Assembly (NCBI RefSeq): GCF_036088315.1
Contig: NZ_CP107996.1
Coordinates: 3,618,501-3,682,500 of the forward strand
Reading direction: 5' to 3'
DNA from: Streptomyces sp. NBC_00344
Lineage (GTDB): Bacteria; Actinomycetota; Actinomycetes; Streptomycetales; Streptomycetaceae
Length of the DNA stretch: 64,000 bases
Shown: piece by piece, positions 60,579-64,000 of the stretch
Position numbering within the stretch: position 1 is the first letter of the stretch
How the letters are laid out: the number at the start of each line of letters is the position of its first letter
Program-made: the position numbers and the translations under genes
The notes under the pieces: model-generated
Databases searched by the model: none
What the model was told of the DNA's origin: nothing
Seen by the model: the letters and a program-made list of their open reading frames with translations, nothing else

Positions 60579-62225
60579 GTGAACTTCACGCGCTGGAGCG
60601 CCCGGCTCCCCGGAACGCAGCGGCGCGCCGCCGCGAGGTCCGATCACAGTTCCGTGCCAGCAGCCCGCGGGGAGTACGCACTCCACCCCGACCAGGAGGC
60701 CGAAGGGGGTGCGGAGGTCTCCGGTGTGCCGGCGCTCGACGAACTCTCCGTGCGGGAGGTACTCGGCCAGCTGCCCGCCCTCGTCGCCCTTGTGTACGGC
60801 CCCGAGCACCGCATCGCCTATCTCAACGACGCCTACACCGGGACCTTCGGCCCCCGTCCGGTCGGTGCCGCAGCGTGCGATGTGATGCCGGAGCTCGATG
60901 AGCTGGGCCTGTTCCCTCTGATGGACCAGGTACTGCGCAGCGGCACCCCCCGCACCGTCAAGTCCCGACGGGTGCAGGCGAAGCCGGGCGCGGGCTCGTA
61001 CACCGTCACCTGCACGCCGATCAAGAACCTTCAGGAGGACGGCGGCGTCCTGGTCTTCGCCGCCGATGTCAGCGACCACGCGGAGGCCGCCGAGCGGCTG
61101 CGGGCAAGCGAACGCCGGCTGCGCCAGACCGCTGTGACCCTGCAGCGCTCGCTGCTCCCGCAGGAGCTGGAGCAGCCCGATGATCTGCGGATCGCCGCCA
61201 CCTACCAGCCGGGCGGCACCGACGCGGCGGTGGGCGGCGACTGGTACGACGTCATCACCCTGGGCGCCGGCCGGACGGCACTGGTCATCGGTGACGTGAT
61301 GGGCCGCGGTGTCCGGGCGGCCGCCGTCATGGGACAGCTCCGCACGGCAGTCAGGGCGTACGCCCGTCTCGACCTTCCGCCGCACGAGGTCCTGCAGCTT
61401 CTCGACGGCCTCGCGTCGGAGATCGACGCCAGCCAGATCGCCACCTGTGTCTACGCCGTCCACGACCCCAACGAGGGCCGGCTGGTCTACGCGTCGGCGG
61501 GTCACCTTCCGATGCTGGTCAGGGACGAGGACGGCTCGGTGCGCCGGGCCCCCGACCCGACCGGGCCGCCCCTGGGGACCGGCGGCTGGCAGCACACATC
61601 GGAGTCGATCGCCCTGCCGCCCGGATCGCAGGCCGTCCTCTACACCGACGGCCTGGTGGAGCGCCGCGGTGAGGACATCGACGAGGGTGTGGCGGCCCTG
61701 GAGCGTGCGCTGTCCGGCGCCGGCGGGGCCCCGCAGGTGGTCTGCGACCGGCTGATCCGCGCGCTGGGCGTCACCGCCGATCACGATGACGACGTAGCCG
61801 TGCTGGTGGTCCAGCACCCGTCCCGGACCGGGCCGGCCGCCGAGCTGTTCCACAACGCGGCGCTCGATCTGCTGGGCGGGGTGGAAGCGGCGCCCCGTGC
61901 GCGGGCCTTCGCCTCCGGGGTCCTGGCCTCCTGGCGGTTCCCGGTGGAGCTGCATGACCTGGGCGTACTGGCCACCAGCGAGCTGGTTGCCAATTCCCTC
62001 CAGCACGGCACCCCGCCGATGCGCCTCAGACTGCGGCGCACGGACCGCCGGCTGATCATCGAAGTGACGGACGGCGACGATCATCTGCCGCGCCGCCGCC
62101 GGGCCGACCCGGTGGACGAGGCGGGACGCGGTATCTCGATCATCGCGACCATCGCCACGTCCTGGGGTTCACGGCGCACACCGGGTGGCGGCAAGGCCGT
62201 GTGGTGCGAATTCGCCCTGCCGTAG
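60579..62225 (+). CDS. PAS-SpoIIE phosphatase-HATPase (RsbU/RsbW-type) signalling protein
   Basis: 548 residues, GTG start. Three domains: a PAS-like sensor (about 50-165, PALVALVYGPEHRIAYLNDAYTGTFG), a SpoIIE PP2C phosphatase (about 185-410, LQRSLLPQELEQPDDLRIAA, GGDWYDVITLG, GDVMGRGVRAAAVMGQL, YASAGHLPMLV, LYTDGLVERRGED, DDDVAVLVV), and a C-terminal GHKL kinase domain of the RsbW anti-sigma type (about 420-540, LATSELVANSLQHG with the N box, DEAGRGISIIATIA). It joins phosphatase and anti-sigma-kinase activities, as in Streptomyces sigB-like control networks. No signal peptide. Converges on the MFS gene with a 12-bp gap. Confidence 0.93.
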   Translation: MNFTRWSARLPGTQRRAAARSDHSSVPAARGEYALHPDQEAEGGAEVSGVPALDELSVREVLGQLPALVALVYGPEHRIAYLNDAYTGTFGPRPVGAAACDVMPELDELGLFPLMDQVLRSGTPRTVKSRRVQAKPGAGSYTVTCTPIKNLQEDGGVLVFAADVSDHAEAAERLRASERRLRQTAVTLQRSLLPQELEQPDDLRIAATYQPGGTDAAVGGDWYDVITLGAGRTALVIGDVMGRGVRAAAVMGQLRTAVRAYARLDLPPHEVLQLLDGLASEIDASQIATCVYAVHDPNEGRLVYASAGHLPMLVRDEDGSVRRAPDPTGPPLGTGGWQHTSESIALPPGSQAVLYTDGLVERRGEDIDEGVAALERALSGAGGAPQVVCDRLIRALGVTADHDDDVAVLVVQHPSRTGPAAELFHNAALDLLGGVEAAPRARAFASGVLASWRFPVELHDLGVLATSELVANSLQHGTPPMRLRLRRTDRRLIIEVTDGDDHLPRRRRADPVDEAGRGISIIATIATSWGSRRTPGGGKAVWCEFALP

Positions 62226-62237
62226 GCCTGGGCGGTC

Positions 62238-63521
62238 TCAGTGCTGTGCGGCCGCGGGCTCCGGAACATGCCTGGCGACGACCCGCGATCCATGGGCGAG
62301 CGCCGGCCGGTCCTGTACGGCCGTGAGCCGCCGGCCGAGCTGTAGAGCCAGCAGGGTGATCCCGAGGGAGAACACCACGAAGGTCGCGATGTACAGCGTG
62401 GGCAGCGAGGCGCCCATGGGGCCGCCCACCGCAGGACCGATGGCCAGCGCGAGCTGCTTGACCAGGGCGAACGCCGAGTTGTACTGACCGACCATGGAGT
62501 CGGGCGCCAGATCCGCGACCAGGGGGGCCACGGTCGGGGACAGCATCGACTCGCCCAGTCCGAAGAGCGCGTAGGTGGAGACGAAGGCGGCGGTGGCCAT
62601 GGCCCCGCTGCCGTGCCCGAGACCTGCGTATCCGGCGACGACCCAGGCGAAGGCCCAGACCAGTCCCACCGTGGCGATCACCCGGGACCGCCGCCGCCGC
62701 TCCACCACCTTGAGCACGACGAACTGCGCCACGACGATCACCGCGGTGTTGGCGGCCAGCGCGATTCCCAGGGTCGAGGGCCGTATGCCGGCGGCCTCGG
62801 TCCCGTAAGCGGCGAGCCCTGACTCGAACTGTCCGTAACAGGCGAAGAAGACCACGAAGCCGAGCACGCAGAGCTGCACCATGGCCCGGTGCCGCAGCAG
62901 TGCCCGGAGCCCGCCGCCGCCTGCCTGCGGCGCGCGCTCGAGGCCGGGCGTGTGCGGGAGCCGTACGGATGCCGCGATACCGCCGAGCACGAGGAACATC
63001 GCGGCCTCGATACCGAACAGCAGGGTGAAGCTGCCGGGGCGGCTCGCGTCGACGATCTGGCCGCCGGCCAGCCCGCCGATGCCCAGTGCGAGGTTCTGCA
63101 GGAAGAACTGCATCGCGAAGGCCCGGGTGCGGGTGGACGGGCTGGAGCACCAGACGATCATCGTGGCGAGCGCCGGCTGCATCACAGCCGTGCCGGCGCC
63201 GAGCAACGCTGCCGACAGGACCACGGTGGAGACACCGGCGGACAGCCCCATGCTCATGGAGCCGGCGGCGGCCAGTACCGCGGCCCCCACCAGCACGGGC
63301 AGCGGCCCGCGCCGGTCGATCACCCGCCCGGTGAAGGGAAGGACGACCAGCGCGGCCACCGCGAAGACCGCGAGCACGACACCTGCCGTGCTCGAACCCA
63401 GGTCCCGGACCTGGGACACATAGATGTACAGATACGGCACGGTGAACCCGATACCGAACGCGCCCAGCGCGGTGCCTGTCTGAATCCGACGCATCGCGGC
63501 ACCCATCGCCTTGGTCACCAC
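62238..63521 (-). CDS. MFS transporter (12-TM exporter)
   Basis: 427 residues with 12 hydrophobic segments. The A motif appears as GRVIDRRGPLPVLV between TM2 and TM3, and a GAGTAVMQPAL stretch in TM4. Probably a drug or metabolite exporter; no substrate can be named. Two adjacent GTG codons (63521, 63518) could start it; GAGAGGCAGGTGA precedes both. Divergent from the MarR gene, which probably regulates it. Confidence 0.88.
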   Translation of the reverse strand: MVTKAMGAAMRRIQTGTALGAFGIGFTVPYLYIYVSQVRDLGSSTAGVVLAVFAVAALVVLPFTGRVIDRRGPLPVLVGAAVLAAAGSMSMGLSAGVSTVVLSAALLGAGTAVMQPALATMIVWCSSPSTRTRAFAMQFFLQNLALGIGGLAGGQIVDASRPGSFTLLFGIEAAMFLVLGGIAASVRLPHTPGLERAPQAGGGGLRALLRHRAMVQLCVLGFVVFFACYGQFESGLAAYGTEAAGIRPSTLGIALAANTAVIVVAQFVVLKVVERRRRSRVIATVGLVWAFAWVVAGYAGLGHGSGAMATAAFVSTYALFGLGESMLSPTVAPLVADLAPDSMVGQYNSAFALVKQLALAIGPAVGGPMGASLPTLYIATFVVFSLGITLLALQLGRRLTAVQDRPALAHGSRVVARHVPEPAAAQH

Positions 63522-63558
63522 TCACCTGCCTCTCATGGTGTGAAGCTCAAACGTGAAG

Positions 63559-63574
63559 ACTTCAATACTAAAGT
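63559..63574. promoter_or_regulatory. Candidate MarR operator in the MFS/MarR divergent gap
   Basis: ACTTCAATACTAAAGT matches its own reverse complement at 12 of 16 positions. It is flanked by the direct repeat GAAGCTCAA at 63542-63550 and 63577-63585. The 118-bp gap is clearly AT-richer than the genes. Confidence 0.45.
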
Positions 63575-63639
63575 TCGAAGCTCAACACTACACAGTGAAG
63601 GACTTCGACGCCAATGGCTTTCATGGGATACTCACCGGC

Positions 63640-64000
63640 ATGCCAGAGACCCCCGGCGCCCAGGAGCCGACCCTCGATGAGCAGATCGCTGCCTACCAGC
63701 GCGAATTCCGCGACCTCGACCCGCAGGTCGAGAAGGTCGTCTCGGCCCTGGACCGGCTCAACCGCCGTATGAACGTCGCGTACGGGCGCCAGGTCATGGC
63801 GCTGGGGATCAGCAAGACCGACTGGGAGGTCCTGAAGACCCTGGTCCTCGCGGGATCCCCCTACCGGATGGGCCCCGGAGAGCTCGCCAAGCGTCTCGGC
63901 CTGACCCCGGCGGCGATGACCCACCGCATCGACCGGATGGCCGGCGAAGGATTCGTCACCCGTGACCGCGACGAGAGCAACCGGGTACGCGTCATCGTCG
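63640..64000 (+). CDS. MarR-family transcriptional regulator (cut by window end)
   Basis: About 120 residues are visible and the frame is still open at the last base. After a polar start (PETPGAQEPTLDEQIAAYQR) comes a helix, then the winged HTH: WEVLKTLVLAGSPYRMGPGELAKRLGLTPAAMTHRIDRMAGEGFVTRDRDESNRVRVIV, with the wing RDESNR typical of MarR. It probably represses the divergent exporter and itself. Confidence 0.88.
   Translation, partial: MPETPGAQEPTLDEQIAAYQREFRDLDPQVEKVVSALDRLNRRMNVAYGRQVMALGISKTDWEVLKTLVLAGSPYRMGPGELAKRLGLTPAAMTHRIDRMAGEGFVTRDRDESNRVRVIV

Overview
The window is high-GC actinobacterial DNA and almost certainly comes from a Streptomyces chromosome core. Evidence for this is the very high GC at third codon positions, the many GTG starts, and a gene set containing BldC, an Lsr2-type protein, an AtrA-like TetR regulator, an NsdA-like TPR regulator, valine dehydrogenase and a PurSQL operon. 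From memory, the gene order matches the S. coelicolor segment from about SCO4067 (dnaX) to about SCO4122 (MarR). That synteny is a recollection, not a search result. No insertion sequence, phage or CRISPR array was seen.

Layout. 0-8.5 kb: SRP RNA, dnaX, purD, a membrane protein resembling a dead M48 peptidase, a DMF-amidase-like protein, purC. 8.5-12.6 kb: a sensor kinase/response regulator/ABC transporter operon lying between two near-identical copies of tRNA-Gly(GCC) plus terminator, followed by a structurally odd tRNA-Gly(TCC). 12.8-22.2 kb: an lsr2-like gene, purS-purQ-purL, a DUF805 protein, an MFS pseudogene remnant, a mycothiol-dependent enzyme, a META lipoprotein, purF, purM. 22.3-26.3 kb: DUF3073, vdh, an unknown gene, bldC with a long AT-richer leader, and a 57-residue gene of DUF6274 type. 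26.4-32 kb: tRNA-Asp, hrpA, a membrane protein and a Glu-Asp-Phe tRNA cluster. 32-38.9 kb: metallophosphoesterase, small metallopeptidase, lipoprotein, DEAD-box helicase with a long leader, amino acid permease. 38.9-44.6 kb: tRNA-Lys, initiator tRNA, DoxX-like protein, TipA-like MerR regulator, SpoIIE phosphatase, c-di-AMP riboswitch plus M23 endopeptidase, aldo/keto reductase. 44.6-64 kb: prsW, trmB, lhgO, NsdA-like regulator, orphan lasso-cyclase-like gene, AfsR/SARP regulator, sigma factor fused to an anti-sigma-like and carbohydrate-binding tail, atrA, ndh, RsbU/RsbW-type phosphatase, MFS exporter, MarR regulator (cut by the window end).

How it fits together. Five purine loci (purD, purC, purSQL, purF, purM) supply most steps of IMP synthesis and are interleaved with unrelated genes rather than forming one operon. 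The right half is rich in developmental and antibiotic-control regulators: BldC, NsdA-like, SARP, AtrA and two SpoIIE phosphatases. It also holds cell-envelope functions: an M23 peptidase under c-di-AMP control, a sigma factor with a likely extracytoplasmic sensor, and PrsW. Many genes appear leaderless: a TANNNT-like -10 box sits exactly 6-7 nt before the start codon (dnaX, purD, the 17645 gene, purF, the 30603 gene, merR, SARP).

Points most worth following up are the tRNA-Gly(TCC) with a dismantled elbow, the lasso-cyclase-like gene without a visible precursor, the fused sigma/sensor protein, the 32-bp palindrome in front of the ABC/two-component operon, and the TTA-containing leader of the DEAD-box helicase.
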